Below, one piece after another: positions 1-10,458 of a stretch of DNA of 64,000 nucleotides. The notes under the pieces were generated by a model. That model searched no databases and was not told the DNA's origin. It saw nothing but the letters and a program-made list of their open reading frames with translations. Every line of letters begins with the position of its first letter. The stretch's first letter is position 1. The DNA is from Streptomyces fradiae ATCC 10745 = DSM 40063. GTDB lineage: Bacteria; Actinomycetota; Actinomycetes; Streptomycetales; Streptomycetaceae. The stretch lies in assembly GCF_008704425.1 (NCBI RefSeq), contig NZ_CP023696.1, positions 1,722,501 to 1,786,500 on the forward strand, in the 5' to 3' direction. A program made the translations under genes and the position numbers.

Positions 1-922
1 TGTAGTTGAGGGTGTCGCCGACGCGCTCGGTGTCGTGGTTGTCGACGAAGACGCCCGACTGGCCGGAGGACATGAAGCCCCACGCCTCGCCGAAGTTCTT
101 CAGGTACGCGAGCTTGTCGCCGGTGAACATCCGCTTCAGCTCGCGGGCGTAGCGGAACTCCTGCACGTCGCCGTTGCCGAGGTACTCGTCGGGCGAGACG
201 GCCTCGCCGGCGCCGTGGATGACCTCCTGCTTCCAGTAGACGTTCGGGTTGCTGAGCCGGGACTTGATGTTGGCCAGGTCGGCGGCCGGCATGTGCTTGG
301 CGGCGTCGACGCGGAAGCCGTCCACACCGAGCGACAGCAGGTCGTTCATGTACGCGGCGATGCGGCCGCGCACGTACTCCTCGCCCGTGTCCAGGTCGGA
401 GAGGCCGACCAGCTCGCAGTTCTGGACGTTCCAGCGGTCCCGGTAGTTGTTCACCTCGGACGTGCAGTTGTCGAAGTCGGACGCCGAGTAGATGCCGGGG
501 TAGTTGTACTTGGTGTACGACGACCCGCCGGTGCCCGTGCCGCTGCCGGCCGACATGTGGTTGATGACGGTGTCGGCGACGACCTTGACGCCCGCCGAGT
601 GGCAGGTGTCGATCATGCTCTTGAAGGCGGCGCGGTCGCCGAGGGGACCGGCGATGCGGTAGCTGACGGGCTGGTAGGCCGTCCACCACGTGGAGCCCTG
701 GATGCGCTCCTGCGGGGGCGAGACCTGCACGTAGCCGTACCCGGCGGGGCCGAGCGTGTCGGTGCAGGCCTTGGCGATCGACGAGAACTTCCACTCGAAC
801 ATCACCGCGGTGACGTCCTTGTCGCCGGGCGCGGCCGCCTGTGCGGTCTGGCTCGGCGCCGTGACACCGACTGCGGCTCCCGCCACGAGGGCGAGTGCGG
901 CTGCCACGGTTCTTCTGGCCAT
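1..922 (-). CDS. aml: Secreted alpha-amylase (GH13), 3' part cut off by window edge
   Basis: The first ~307 codons are present; the rest lies left of the window. The product opens with a Sec signal peptide ([20 protein letters not shown]...[10 protein letters not shown], cleavage near residue 30). The GH13 catalytic signatures follow in order: DTVINH (region I), GFRVDAAKH with the nucleophile Asp (region II), [10 protein letters not shown] around the acid/base Glu (region III) and [11 protein letters not shown] (region IV) right at the window edge. It should hydrolyse starch outside the cell and feed maltodextrins to the MalEFG transporter encoded in the same window. The start is fixed by a strong AGGAGG Shine-Dalgarno 4 nt before the ATG. 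A carbohydrate-binding domain is common at the C-terminus of this family but cannot be seen here. CTTGC/GCAAG motifs upstream suggest control by the LacI-type maltose regulator. Confidence 0.95.
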   Translation of the reverse strand, partial: MARRTVAAALALVAGAAVGVTAPSQTAQAAAPGDKDVTAVMFEWKFSSIAKACTDTLGPAGYGYVQVSPPQERIQGSTWWTAYQPVSYRIAGPLGDRAAFKSMIDTCHSAGVKVVADTVINHMSAGSGTGTGGSSYTKYNYPGIYSASDFDNCTSEVNNYRDRWNVQNCELVGLSDLDTGEEYVRGRIAAYMNDLLSLGVDGFRVDAAKHMPAADLANIKSRLSNPNVYWKQEVIHGAGEAVSPDEYLGNGDVQEFRYARELKRMFTGDKLAYLKNFGEAWGFMSSGQSGVFVDNHDTERVGDTLNY

Positions 923-1012
923 GTTTCCTCCTGGGGAGGGGAGGGGAGGTGCGGATGCGGTGGGGGCAGCCTCGTACGGCAACGCGCCATGCCCGCAAGG
1001 CCGATGGAACCT

Positions 1013-1023
1013 CTTGCTGCAAG
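1013..1023. promoter_or_regulatory. Putative MalR operator upstream of amylase
   Basis: CTTGCTGCAAG is a perfect 5-bp inverted repeat around one base, 90 bp upstream of the amylase start. LacI-family maltose regulators of Streptomyces are known to bind CTTGCAG/CTGCAAG-type repeats in amylase and mal promoters. Similar motifs recur between malE and the second alpha-glucosidase in this window. Assignment to MalR is inference. Confidence 0.5.
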
Positions 1024-1139
1024 ACGGCAGCAACAGTTTTCGGACGTGACCGTACGAGCCCCCCGGCGCGAGGTCAACCCCTGCGACAGACTCCGCTCAC
1101 ATGGTGGCCATCACGCTGAAACAAGCCGGATTCCGTGCC

Positions 1140-1168
1140 CTGCAAGGGCTTTCGCAAGATATTGCAGT
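1140..1168. promoter_or_regulatory. Cluster of CTGCAAG-like motifs upstream of amylase
   Basis: Within 29 bp lie CTGCAAG (1140-1146), CGCAAG and TTGCAG. All resemble the maltose-regulator half-site and sit ~220 bp upstream of the amylase start. The 923-1314 gap otherwise holds no gene. The cluster could be a distal operator or upstream promoter element for the amylase. Confidence 0.35.
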
Positions 1169-1314
1169 GGTGTTACGTTCAACCACGCCGGTCCGGCCGG
1201 CGGAGGGTCGGTCCCGGCACCGCGCCCCGCGCGGCGCCGTGCCTCCCCCACGCGCCCACCGGCCGGACCGGTCTCCATCCCTCCTTGCCCGGCCCACCGC
1301 CGGGGCCACGCCGT

Positions 1315-1869
1315 TCACCCAAGGTCGAGCAGCATCACGTCATGCAGGCCGGCACCCGGCCACGGCCGCGCCTCCCCGACCTTCCGGTATCCCCAGGCCC
1401 GGTAGGCGGCGGATGCGGCGCGGCTCTCCGGGTGGACGTTCAGCAGCACCCGCTCGGCGTCGAGACCGCCGAGCAGCGTCTCGTGCAGCCTCCGCGCGAC
1501 GCCCTGCCGCCGCCGGCACTCCCGTACGGCGAGCTCCAGCAGCCCGAAGGTCCGGTGACCGTCCTCGCGGCGCATGTCCTCGGACACGGGCTCCACGAGC
1601 TGATCCCACCAGCCCGTGTTCGCGCCCAGGTGGTGGCCGTACGCCATGCCGATCGGCTCACCGTCCTCGGCTTTGGCCAGGGCGGCCCTGAAGGTCTCTC
1701 TGCGGATCTGGGCCCGGAAGCGCCTGAAGGCGGCCGCCACGTCGTCCGTGGTCTCCTCGTATGGCGGGTCGGCGAACACCTCCGCGTAGATCAGCCTGAA
1801 CGCGGCCTCCGCGCGCATGGCGGACTCCCCACCCAGGCGCACGACGGTGACAACCCCCTGCCGGGTCAT
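1315..1869 (-). CDS. GNAT-family N-acetyltransferase
   Basis: 184 residues, the usual length for a single GNAT domain. The acetyl-CoA binding loop is visible as RRQGVARRL (residues ~120-128), preceded by the strand GLLELAV and followed by VLLNVHPESRAASAAYRAWGY, the typical motif B region. The substrate cannot be predicted. Its start overlaps the stop of the upstream XRE/TPR regulator by 4 bp (ATGA), so the two are translationally coupled. The acetyltransferase may act on a target linked to that regulator, or be its accessory output. Confidence 0.85.
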   Translation of the reverse strand: MTRQGVVTVVRLGGESAMRAEAAFRLIYAEVFADPPYEETTDDVAAAFRRFRAQIRRETFRAALAKAEDGEPIGMAYGHHLGANTGWWDQLVEPVSEDMRREDGHRTFGLLELAVRECRRRQGVARRLHETLLGGLDAERVLLNVHPESRAASAAYRAWGYRKVGEARPWPGAGLHDVMLLDLG

Positions 1870-3143
1870 GTCCTGCTCCCTCGGACGGTTTCACGAAGGC
1901 GCTCACGGCACGCACGCGTCGCAGCGCCGTCGACCTCGGCGGCAGCCCGCTGAAACGCTCGCATCTTGGCGAGCAAGCGGGGAGACGAGATACCTCCGCA
2001 GCCGTCGAGCACCGCGCACATCTCCGCGCACGCTTCATCCACCTCCCCGGCGGTGAGGAGTACCTGGGCCAGCCTGACCCGGTAGGAAGCGCTGTTGCGA
2101 GCGAGGTCGCCGCCCATTCCGCGCACTGCCGACCGCAGGAACGGCACGGCTCGCCTCGGTTGCCCGGCCCTCGCGTACATGTCCGCTGTCGCGTAGTCCA
2201 CTTCGAACGGGCCTACGAACCGCGCCCATCTAGGCACATCCACGTCCGTGTCCGTCTTCCCCAGATGCCGCAAGGCGCGGCTCAATGCCCGCCGGGCGCC
2301 TGAAGAATCACCGGCGTGCGTGGCCACGTTGGCGTCCCTCAGGGAGAGCAGCAGATGGACGGTTGGTCCCGCGCCCACGCGTGTGGCGAGCCGATGCGCC
2401 TGCTCCACCGCGCTCGCCGCCTCCCAGGTCCTTCCGCTCCTGACCGCGAGCAGTACGAGCGTCTCGAGTACGGATACTTGGAGCAGCGGACTATCGACGA
2501 GCTGAGCCGCCGCCAGCGCCTCCGCACAGGCGGCACGCCCTTCCTCGATACACCCACCGTCATAGCCGTACCAGGCGCGGTGGCCGTGCAACTCAGCCAG
2601 CATGGTCTGCAGTTCGCGACCCACCCCATCGGTGTACCTCGCGTTCCCCAAGGCGTTCGTGATCTGCTCTTCGAGTCTGCGTGACTGCTTCAGGGCGGGC
2701 ATACTGCCCGCCTTGTGATCCGTCCGGTAGAGGTCGTCAAGCCTTCCCCGGAGGTGAGCCACGTCGGCCGAGCCGAACCGGGGGCCCGGCCCGGCGGGCG
2801 CGAGTGCGGCTGCGGCCAGTGCGCCGACGTCGGCGACGAACGTCCTTCGCTTCACTTCTCCAGCATCGCTGACGGGTGCGGAAACGCTCATACGGTGCGG
2901 AGGTACAGCGAATCCCATCTCAGCCAACGGCATGCCGAACAGCGCCTCCAGGACCGTCTGCTGGCTCTCGTGAGGCAGCGGTGGCGGGTCCTCGCACTCC
3001 CAGCGCCGGAGCTGTCTCACGCTGATCGAGGCGTGGACGCGCAACCGTACCGCCTCCCGCCCGAAGGCAGTGACGAACGACCTCTGTGTGTACCCCGCCT
3101 CGCGTCGTAACGCGGCCAGTCTCTTCACACCCCGCCCCGTCAT
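1866..3143 (-). CDS. XRE-type transcriptional regulator with TPR-like C-terminal half
   Basis: 425 residues. The N-terminus is a helix-turn-helix (ALRREAGYTQRSFVTAFGRE, then SVRQLRRWECED, residues ~10-53). Downstream is an all-helical, alanine/leucine-rich region (residues ~130-420) with repeated helix pairs (AVEQAHRLATRVG, ALSRALRHLG, AVPFLRSAVRG, LLTAGEVDEACAEM) that look like degenerate tetratricopeptide repeats. This architecture matches Streptomyces developmental or signalling XRE regulators. Codon 12 is TTA, the rare leucine codon read by the bldA tRNA, so translation may be restricted to differentiating cells. It is the first gene of a pair with the GNAT gene and divergent from two small genes at 3308-3795. 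Confidence 0.8.
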   Translation of the reverse strand: MTGRGVKRLAALRREAGYTQRSFVTAFGREAVRLRVHASISVRQLRRWECEDPPPLPHESQQTVLEALFGMPLAEMGFAVPPHRMSVSAPVSDAGEVKRRTFVADVGALAAAALAPAGPGPRFGSADVAHLRGRLDDLYRTDHKAGSMPALKQSRRLEEQITNALGNARYTDGVGRELQTMLAELHGHRAWYGYDGGCIEEGRAACAEALAAAQLVDSPLLQVSVLETLVLLAVRSGRTWEAASAVEQAHRLATRVGAGPTVHLLLSLRDANVATHAGDSSGARRALSRALRHLGKTDTDVDVPRWARFVGPFEVDYATADMYARAGQPRRAVPFLRSAVRGMGGDLARNSASYRVRLAQVLLTAGEVDEACAEMCAVLDGCGGISSPRLLAKMRAFQRAAAEVDGAATRACRERLRETVRGSRT

Positions 3144-3307
3144 CCGTGCCGCTGCACTCCGTCACCGTAGTGCCGTCACGGCCGGCGGAGCGGGGAAACG
3201 TCCGCCGAAACGTCCGCTTCCCCGGTCTCCTGAGTGCCCTCTGAGCCGCTGAACTTGTCCTGCACCCCCCTCCACCAACCGCTGTGAGCTGTGGAAAGGA
3301 CACAGAA

Positions 3308-3511
3308 GTGGTGATGACCCTGCGTGTGTACGACGTCGACAGAAGGACAGGACGAGTCGTCAGAGAGCGCGGTCGGATCGTGACCCCAATGGGTGACCAG
3401 TCCCTCGCACCGCCCCTGACGAACGCGTACCCACCCTGCGAGTGCCCTCGATGCGGAAGAGACGGGGCCTCGCACGAGCGGACCGACGGCATGGGGGTGG
3501 AGAACGCGTGA
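3308..3511 (+). CDS. Small hypothetical protein with CxC..C cysteine cluster
   Basis: About 67 residues from the GTG at 3308, chosen because GGAAAGGA lies 7 nt upstream; a GTG at 3311 and an ATG at 3314 are alternatives. The N-terminus is basic (VYDVDRRTGRVVRERGRIV), and residues ~40-55 carry CECPRCGRD, a possible half zinc-binding knuckle. No family is recognised. Its stop overlaps the GTG start of the next gene (GTGA), indicating coupling. It is divergent from the XRE/TPR regulator, an arrangement in which small proteins are often that regulator's targets or partners; this is inference. Confidence 0.6.
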   Translation: MVMTLRVYDVDRRTGRVVRERGRIVTPMGDQSLAPPLTNAYPPCECPRCGRDGASHERTDGMGVENA

Positions 3512-3795
3512 AGGAGACGGAATCCAGCACCGAGGTGCGCCTGCTCCCTGGGGTCGGCGCCGACGGCCGGACATGCATCCTCGTCACCGATGAAGAAGGC
3601 GGGACCGTCTCCCGCTACGCAGACCGGCTCGAAGCCATCCTGCTCGGTCATGCCGCTCACTCGCTGGCGCGGGCACGCAGCCTGGCTCCCGCTGCCTCTG
3701 CGGCGGACCTGCGCACGCTTGTGGAATGCCTGGCAGACCACCTGTCGGACGTGCTGCGCGTAGCGGAGAGCCGCCGCAGGCCCCTCCGTGAGTGA
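3508..3795 (+). CDS. Small hypothetical protein, coupled to upstream gene
   Basis: 95 residues from the GTG at 3508, which overlaps the previous stop codon by 4 bp; a longer reading from 3442 would overlap the upstream gene without a ribosome site. The sequence has a short beta-like N-terminal half (TEVRLLPGVGADGRTCILVTDEEGGTVS by position; YADRLE follows) and a helical C-terminal half (LVECLADHLSDVLRVAE). No domain is recognised. Together with 3308-3511 it forms a two-gene unit divergent from the XRE regulator. Confidence 0.6.
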   Translation: MKETESSTEVRLLPGVGADGRTCILVTDEEGGTVSRYADRLEAILLGHAAHSLARARSLAPAASAADLRTLVECLADHLSDVLRVAESRRRPLRE

Positions 3796-3951
3796 TCGCG
3801 AAGGGACGCACCACCCGTACGGCGGGCGATGCGTCCCTCGGTCGTCCTCGTCCTCGCCCCCGCTTGGAGCGGGTGGGCGGAAGACCGGGCCGACAGGCTC
3901 GCGGCGAGTGGGGACGGACCAGACGGACCGGGTGACGAGGACGCCCGGGCC

Positions 3952-5006
3952 CTACAGCCGTGGTGCGGACGTGGAGCCGCGGACGACCAGGTCCGGTTGG
4001 AAGACGAACTCCGTGCGCTGGACCGGGTTGCCCTCCATCTCCTCCAGGAGGGCGTCCACCGCCGCCGTGGCCATCGCGCGGACCGGCTGGCGGACCGTGG
4101 TCAGGGGCGGGTCGGTGAAGGCGATGAGCGGGGTGTCGTCGAAGCCGACGACCGACACGTCCGACGGGACGTCCAGGCCCCGGGCCCGGACCGCGCGGAT
4201 CGCGCCCAGCGCCATCAGGTCGCTGCCGCACACGATGCCCGTGCAGCCCTGGTCGAGGAGGACGCTCGCCGCCGCGTGGCCGCCCTCCACGCCGAACAGG
4301 GTCGGCTGGACGTACGCCTCCGCGCGGTCGCGGGGCACGCCCAGGGTGCGGTGCAGCGCGGAGACGAAGCCCTCCGCCTTGCGGCGCGACGGCACGTACC
4401 GGGTGGGTCCGATGGCGAGGCCGATCCGCTCGTGGCCCAGCTCCACCAGGTGCTGGACGGCCATGCGGGCGGCGGCCCGGTCGTCGGGCGACACGAAGTG
4501 GGCGTCGATGCGCTCGTTGAACCCGTTGATCAGGACGAACGGCACCCCGCGGGCGGTGAGCCGCTCGTACCGGGAGGGGTCCGCGGTCGTGTCGGCGTGC
4601 AGCCCGGACATGAACACGATGCCGGTGACGCCGCGCTCCTCCAGCTGCTCCACCAGCTCGTCCTCGGTGGCGCCGCCCGGCATCTGCGTGCACAGCACCG
4701 GCGTGTAGCCGTGCCCGGCCAGGACCTGCTCGATGACCTGCGCGAACGCCGGGAAGATCGGGTTCGTCAGCTCGGGGATGAGCAGCCCGATGAGGCCCGC
4801 GCTGCGCTGCCGCAGCCGTATGGGCCGCTCGTAGCCGAGCATGTCGAGCGCGGCCAGCACCCGGTGGCGGGTGTGCGGGGCGACGCCGGCCTTGCCGTTG
4901 AGGACGCGGCTGACGGTCGCCTCGCTCACCCCCGCCTGGGCGGCGATGTCCGCGAGCCGCGGGGCGCCGGCGGCCAGGTCGCCGGCGGCCCGCGGCAGGG
5001 GGATGG

Positions 5007-5010
<4 letters not shown>
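3952..5010 (-). CDS. malR: LacI/GalR-family maltose regulator (copy 1)
   Basis: 352 residues from a GTG start that overlaps the stop of the alpha-glucosidase gene by 4 bp. The N-terminal HTH reads RLADIAAQAGVSEATVSRVLNG (residues ~16-37), followed by the hinge and a periplasmic-binding-protein-like sensor (GLLIPELTNPIFPAFAQVIE through SVVGFDDTPLIAFTDPPLTTVRQP). It is closely similar to the LacI protein at 12455-13525, with matching sensor motifs such as SGLHADTTAD, PFVLINGF and VSPDDRAA. It should repress the mal operon and amylase until maltose or maltodextrin binds. Its position as last gene of malEFG-agl implies autoregulation. Which of the two copies is orthologous to the characterised MalR/Reg1 cannot be settled by eye. 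Confidence 0.9.
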
Positions 5011-6659
<1,649 letters not shown>

Positions 6660-6832
6660 GTCTTCCCTGGGTGAGTGGGATGGGGGACGGCGCCGGGTCC
6701 GGCTGCGGGGCTTGTCGGGCCGGACCGGCGCCGCCGTTCTGGGGCGCGTGGGGGTTGCCTGGTGCGGTGGGCGCGTCCGCGACGGGTCGTGCGGGCGCGC
6801 CCGGCGGGTTCGGGCGGGCGCTCGGGCCGTGC

Positions 6833-7771
6833 TCAGCCCTTGGTGCCGCCCGCCGTGAGGCCGGCGACGAGGTTGCGCTGCACGAGGAGGAACACCAGGC
6901 CCGCCGGGATCGTGATGATCACCGCGCAGGCCGTGAGGTAGCCCCACTCGGCCTTGTGCTGGCCGATGAAGCTCTGCAGGCCGACGGAGAGCGTGAGCAT
7001 CGAGTCGGTGGAGAGGAAGGCGCGCGCGAAGGCCACCTCTCCCCAGGCGGTGATGAAGGAGTAGAAGGCGGTGACGGCGAGGCCGGGCTTCGCCAGCGGC
7101 AGGATCAGCCGGTAGAAGGTGCCGAAGGGGGTGAGCCCGTCGACGCGGCCGGCCTCGTCGATCTCGTGCGGGATGGTGTCGAAGTAGCCCTTCATCATCC
7201 AGGCGCAGAAGGGAACCGACACCGAGCAGTACGTGAGGATCAGGCCGACGTACGAGTCGAGGAGGCCCATGCTGCCGAGGATGTTGTACAGGGCGACGAT
7301 CAGCACGGCGACGGGGAACATCTGCGTGACGAGCAGCACCCACATCAGCGACCTGTGGCCGGGGAAGCGCATCCGGGAGATGGCGTAGCCGGTGGAGGCC
7401 GCGACGAAGACGCCGATCACCGTGGTACCGGCGGCGACGAGCAGCGAGTTGGCGAACCAGCGCGGGAACTCGGTCTCGGTCAGCACGTACGTGTAGTTGC
7501 TGATCTCCAGGCCGCCCTCGGCGCTGGTCGGCCTGGTCCAGCCGTCCCGGCCGCGCAGCGAGATGAAGACCATGTACACGAGCGGGAACACCGCGACCAG
7601 GCTGGCGGCGACGAGCGCGCCGTGCAGTCCGGCCGAGGCGATCGGGGAGCGCTCCTCGCGGCTGCGGACCTTGCGGGCGCGGCCGGTGCCGGAGCCGGCG
7701 CCGGCCGCGCCGTGGGCGGCGGAGCGGCGGGCCACCGGGGTGTCCTTCCGGGATTCGGTCACCGTGCTCAT
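6833..7771 (-). CDS. malG: Maltose/maltodextrin ABC transporter permease MalG
   Basis: 312 residues with six predicted membrane segments. The permease EAA loop reads HEIDEAGRVDGLTPFGTFYR, where the ATPase docks. Its start overlaps the malF stop by 4 bp. The N-terminal ~45 residues are a basic, disordered cytoplasmic extension. No ATPase gene is present in the operon; in Streptomyces the shared MsiK ATPase, encoded elsewhere, energises such sugar importers. Confidence 0.93.
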   Translation of the reverse strand: MSTVTESRKDTPVARRSAAHGAAGAGSGTGRARKVRSREERSPIASAGLHGALVAASLVAVFPLVYMVFISLRGRDGWTRPTSAEGGLEISNYTYVLTETEFPRWFANSLLVAAGTTVIGVFVAASTGYAISRMRFPGHRSLMWVLLVTQMFPVAVLIVALYNILGSMGLLDSYVGLILTYCSVSVPFCAWMMKGYFDTIPHEIDEAGRVDGLTPFGTFYRLILPLAKPGLAVTAFYSFITAWGEVAFARAFLSTDSMLTLSVGLQSFIGQHKAEWGYLTACAVIITIPAGLVFLLVQRNLVAGLTAGGTKG

Positions 7772-8754
7772 CGGGCGGCCTCCTGACGGTTGAGCAGCCG
7801 CCGGTAGAAGACGGCGAAGACGAGGAGCATGGAGAGGATGATGATCCCGTAGGTGGCGGCGCCCGCGTAGTCGCGCACGGAGCCGAAGGCGAGCCGGTAG
7901 GCGTACGTCACGAGGATCTCGCTGTTCAGGGCGTTCGCCTCGCCGAGCATCAGGTAGATGATCGGGAACATGTTGAACGTCCAGATCGTGCCGAGCATGA
8001 TCACCGTGGCGCTGACCGGGCGCAGGCCGGGCAGGGTGACGTGGCGGAACCGCTGCCAGGGGGAGGCGCCGTCCATCTCGGCGGCCTCGTACTGCTCGCT
8101 GGAGATGGCCTGGAGACCGCCGAGGATGGCCACCATCATGAACGGCACGCCGAGCCAGACGTTGACGCCGATGACGGCGACCTTCTGCATCAGGGAGTCG
8201 CCGAGCCAGTCGACCGGGCCGAAGCCCAGTTTGCCGAGGACGGCGTTGAAGATGCCGGACTCGGAGTTGTACATCATGCGCCACACGTAGGTGGCGACGA
8301 AGGGGGGCACCGCCCACGGCAGGATGAGCAGCACGCGGTAGACGGAGCGGCCCTTGAGCCTGCGGTTGAGCAGCATGGCCAGGGCGAGGCCGATGGTGTA
8401 GTGGAGGACCACGCACGAGACGGTCCACACCACGGTCCACCAGAGCTTGGGGTAGAACTCGCCGTCGGCGCCGGACAGGACCCGCCAGTAGTTGTCGAGG
8501 CCGACGAACTGGTAGGTGGCCGGGATCTCGGTGGCGCCGAGCTGCTTGGCGACGTTCAGCTCGTTGGCGTCGGTGAACGACAGGTAGACGCCGCGGCCCA
8601 GCGGGTAGGCGATCAGCACGCCGATGACCAGCACCACCGGCAGCACCATGGCCCAGGCGTACCAGTGCCGGTCGTACGAACGCTTCATGCGGGTGAGCAG
8701 CCCGGTCCGGGCAGGCCGCGCGGCCGTGGCGGGATCTGCGGTGGCTGTCTTCAT
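7768..8754 (-). CDS. malF: Maltose/maltodextrin ABC transporter permease MalF
   Basis: 328 residues with six predicted membrane segments; the first is WAMVLPVVLVIGVLIAYPLG. The EAA loop is EQYEAAEMDGASPWQRFRH (~residues 215-233). It heads the malF-malG pair with a 4-bp overlap and is separated from malE by an 83-bp gap containing a strong hairpin. It forms the heterodimeric translocation pore with MalG and receives substrate from the MalE lipoprotein. Confidence 0.93.
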   Translation of the reverse strand: MKTATADPATAARPARTGLLTRMKRSYDRHWYAWAMVLPVVLVIGVLIAYPLGRGVYLSFTDANELNVAKQLGATEIPATYQFVGLDNYWRVLSGADGEFYPKLWWTVVWTVSCVVLHYTIGLALAMLLNRRLKGRSVYRVLLILPWAVPPFVATYVWRMMYNSESGIFNAVLGKLGFGPVDWLGDSLMQKVAVIGVNVWLGVPFMMVAILGGLQAISSEQYEAAEMDGASPWQRFRHVTLPGLRPVSATVIMLGTIWTFNMFPIIYLMLGEANALNSEILVTYAYRLAFGSVRDYAGAATYGIIILSMLLVFAVFYRRLLNRQEAAR

Positions 8755-8785
8755 GGAAGTTGGTTTCCCTCAGTGCGTACGGGTC

Positions 8786-8830
8786 CGGCCCGGACCGGCC
8801 GCCGCGCCTTCGCGGTGCCGGTCCGGGCCG
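8786..8830 (-). terminator. malE-malF intercistronic hairpin
   Basis: A perfect 14-bp inverted repeat (8786-8799 with 8817-8830) encloses an inner 5-bp stem (8802-8806 with 8811-8815). It lies just after the malE stop and before malF. In binding-protein operons such hairpins act as partial terminators or 3' stabilisers, so that malE mRNA exceeds malFG mRNA. That role is inferred from position and structure. Confidence 0.7.
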
Positions 8831-8837
8831 AAGGGGC

Positions 8838-10118
8838 TCAGTCGACCGAGTACTCCTTGAGGGAGTTGATGTTGGTCTTCCACTTCTCGGCGGTGGCGTC
8901 GAGGCCCTTCTCGACGGTGGTGTTGCCCTTGAGGGTCTCGATGTACTGCTTGGTCCACTCGGTGAACATGTCGCTCACGCCGGCGACGGCGGGGCGGGCG
9001 GTGGAGTCGGCCAGCACGTTCTTGAAGGCGGCGCGGATCGGGTCGGCGACGACCTTGACGGTGTAGGCGTCGTCACGGGTCGGCAGGACGCCGGTCTCGA
9101 TGGCGGCGGACTCCTGCGAGGCGGCGGAGGTCATGAACGCCACGAACTTCTGGGCGGCTTCCTTGCGGGCGGCGTCGGCGCCGTTGTAGACGACGAGGTT
9201 GTGGCCGCCCGTGGGCGTGCCGGCCTTGCCGGCGGAGCCGGACGGGACCGGGGCGACGCCCAGGTTGTCCTTGTTCTTGAACGCCTTGCCGGTGAGGTCG
9301 TCGGCCGTGGACCACGGGCCGTTGATCACCATGGCGACCTTGCCGTCCTTGAAGGCGGCCTGCATGTTGTTGTAGCCGTCGGTGAAGTCCGGCTTGACGG
9401 CGACACCGCTCTTGATCATGTCGACGACGGTCTGGACGCCCTTCTGGCCGGCCGCGTCGTTGACGGTGATCTTCTTGGTGTCGGTGTCCACCATCGTGCC
9501 GCCCTCGCCGTACAGGAACGGCAGGGCGAAGTAGCTGTCCGGGTTGAGGTAGATGCCGTCGACGCCGGTCTTCGTCTTGATGGCCTTGGCGGCGGTGGTC
9601 AGCTCGGCCCAGGTCTTCGGCGGCTGGACGCCGGCCTTCGTGAAGAGCTCCTTGTTGTAGAGGAGCGCGAGGGCGTCGGTGACCTGCGGGACGCCGTACA
9701 GCTTGCCGTTGACCTTCGCGCCCTCGACGAGGCCCTTGTTGAAGGCGTCGAGCTCCTTGACGGCGGGGGTGCCGTCGAGGGGGGCGAGGTACTGGTTCTC
9801 GGCGAGGCCGGCGGTCCAGCCGACGTCGGCGCGCAGCACCTCGGGGGCGTTGCCGGCCTGGGCGGCGGTCTTGTACTTCTGCTCCGCCTCGGCGAAGGGG
9901 ACGTTCTGGTACTTGACCTTGACGTCCTTGTTGGCCGCCTCGAACTTGGCGATCAGCTTCTTGTAGGTCGGAGCCTCGTTCGTGGCGTCCGAGGTGTCCC
10001 ACCACGTGATGGTGACCGGGCCCCCGGTCGACGCCTTGTCCTCACTACCGCCGCCGCAGGCCGTCGCCGCGAGGGCCAGGCTCGCGACCAGCGCGGTGGC
10101 CGCTATGCCACGCCGCAT
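8838..10118 (-). CDS. malE: Maltose/maltodextrin-binding lipoprotein MalE
   Basis: 426 residues. A lipoprotein signal peptide ends in the lipobox LAATAC (Cys ~21), so the mature protein is anchored outside the membrane. The mature part has the extracellular solute-binding family 1 pattern: ITWWDTSD, YKKLIAKFEAANKDVKVKY, GVPQVTDALALLYNKELF and VAMVINGPWS. It opens the operon malE-malF-malG-aglA-malR and is divergent from the second alpha-glucosidase. CTTGC-type repeats lie 45-60 bp upstream. Confidence 0.95.
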   Translation of the reverse strand: MRRGIAATALVASLALAATACGGGSEDKASTGGPVTITWWDTSDATNEAPTYKKLIAKFEAANKDVKVKYQNVPFAEAEQKYKTAAQAGNAPEVLRADVGWTAGLAENQYLAPLDGTPAVKELDAFNKGLVEGAKVNGKLYGVPQVTDALALLYNKELFTKAGVQPPKTWAELTTAAKAIKTKTGVDGIYLNPDSYFALPFLYGEGGTMVDTDTKKITVNDAAGQKGVQTVVDMIKSGVAVKPDFTDGYNNMQAAFKDGKVAMVINGPWSTADDLTGKAFKNKDNLGVAPVPSGSAGKAGTPTGGHNLVVYNGADAARKEAAQKFVAFMTSAASQESAAIETGVLPTRDDAYTVKVVADPIRAAFKNVLADSTARPAVAGVSDMFTEWTKQYIETLKGNTTVEKGLDATAEKWKTNINSLKEYSVD

Positions 10119-10162
10119 GTGAACTCCTTCAACTGATCCCGGGAAAGACCGAGGCGGAAGAT

Positions 10163-10177
10163 CTTGCGATGACTTGC
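10163..10177. promoter_or_regulatory. Direct CTTGC repeats in malE upstream region
   Basis: CTTGCGATGACTTGC contains two direct CTTGC half-sites 10 bp apart (one helical turn), 45 bp upstream of the malE start. They fit the maltose-regulator half-site and are well placed to block malE transcription. The regulator assignment is inference. Confidence 0.45.
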
Positions 10178-10250
10178 CACCTGCCGACCGCTCCTTCGCG
10201 GCGCGCCGGGTTGCCAGGAACGTAACAGGGATGAAAACGAGCCGAAAGAG

Positions 10251-10271
10251 CTTGCGGCAACTTTCTGCAAG
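10251..10271. promoter_or_regulatory. CTTGC...GCAAG inverted operator, malE-agl2 intergenic
   Basis: CTTGC at 10251-10255 and GCAAG at 10267-10271 form an inverted repeat; the right half extends to CTTTCTGCAAG. The site lies in the middle of the 340-bp divergent region between malE and the second alpha-glucosidase and could serve both transcripts. Confidence 0.5.
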
Positions 10272-10396
10272 GAGGGGGGATCGTTACATCCGCGTGTCCC
10301 TACGGTTGCCGTCGCATCGCTTGACACACCAGGCACAGCCGCTCCACGGACGCTTCCGCGCGCCCCCCGAGACGACCTTGCGGCACGGCGGCGCGC

Positions 10397-10425
10397 TCTG
10401 CAAGCCTTTTCACGCCGCTTGCAGA
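10397..10425. promoter_or_regulatory. TCTGCAAG...CTTGCAGA operator upstream of agl2
   Basis: A perfect 8-bp inverted repeat (10397-10404 and 10418-10425) with a 13-bp spacer lies 34 bp before the second alpha-glucosidase start. The half-site CTTGCAG is the textbook Streptomyces maltose-regulator motif. This is the best operator candidate in the region. The rest of 10119-10458 holds no gene. Confidence 0.6.
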
Positions 10426-10458
10426 AGGTCGTGTTCCGGACGGGAGGCCGCACCGCCC

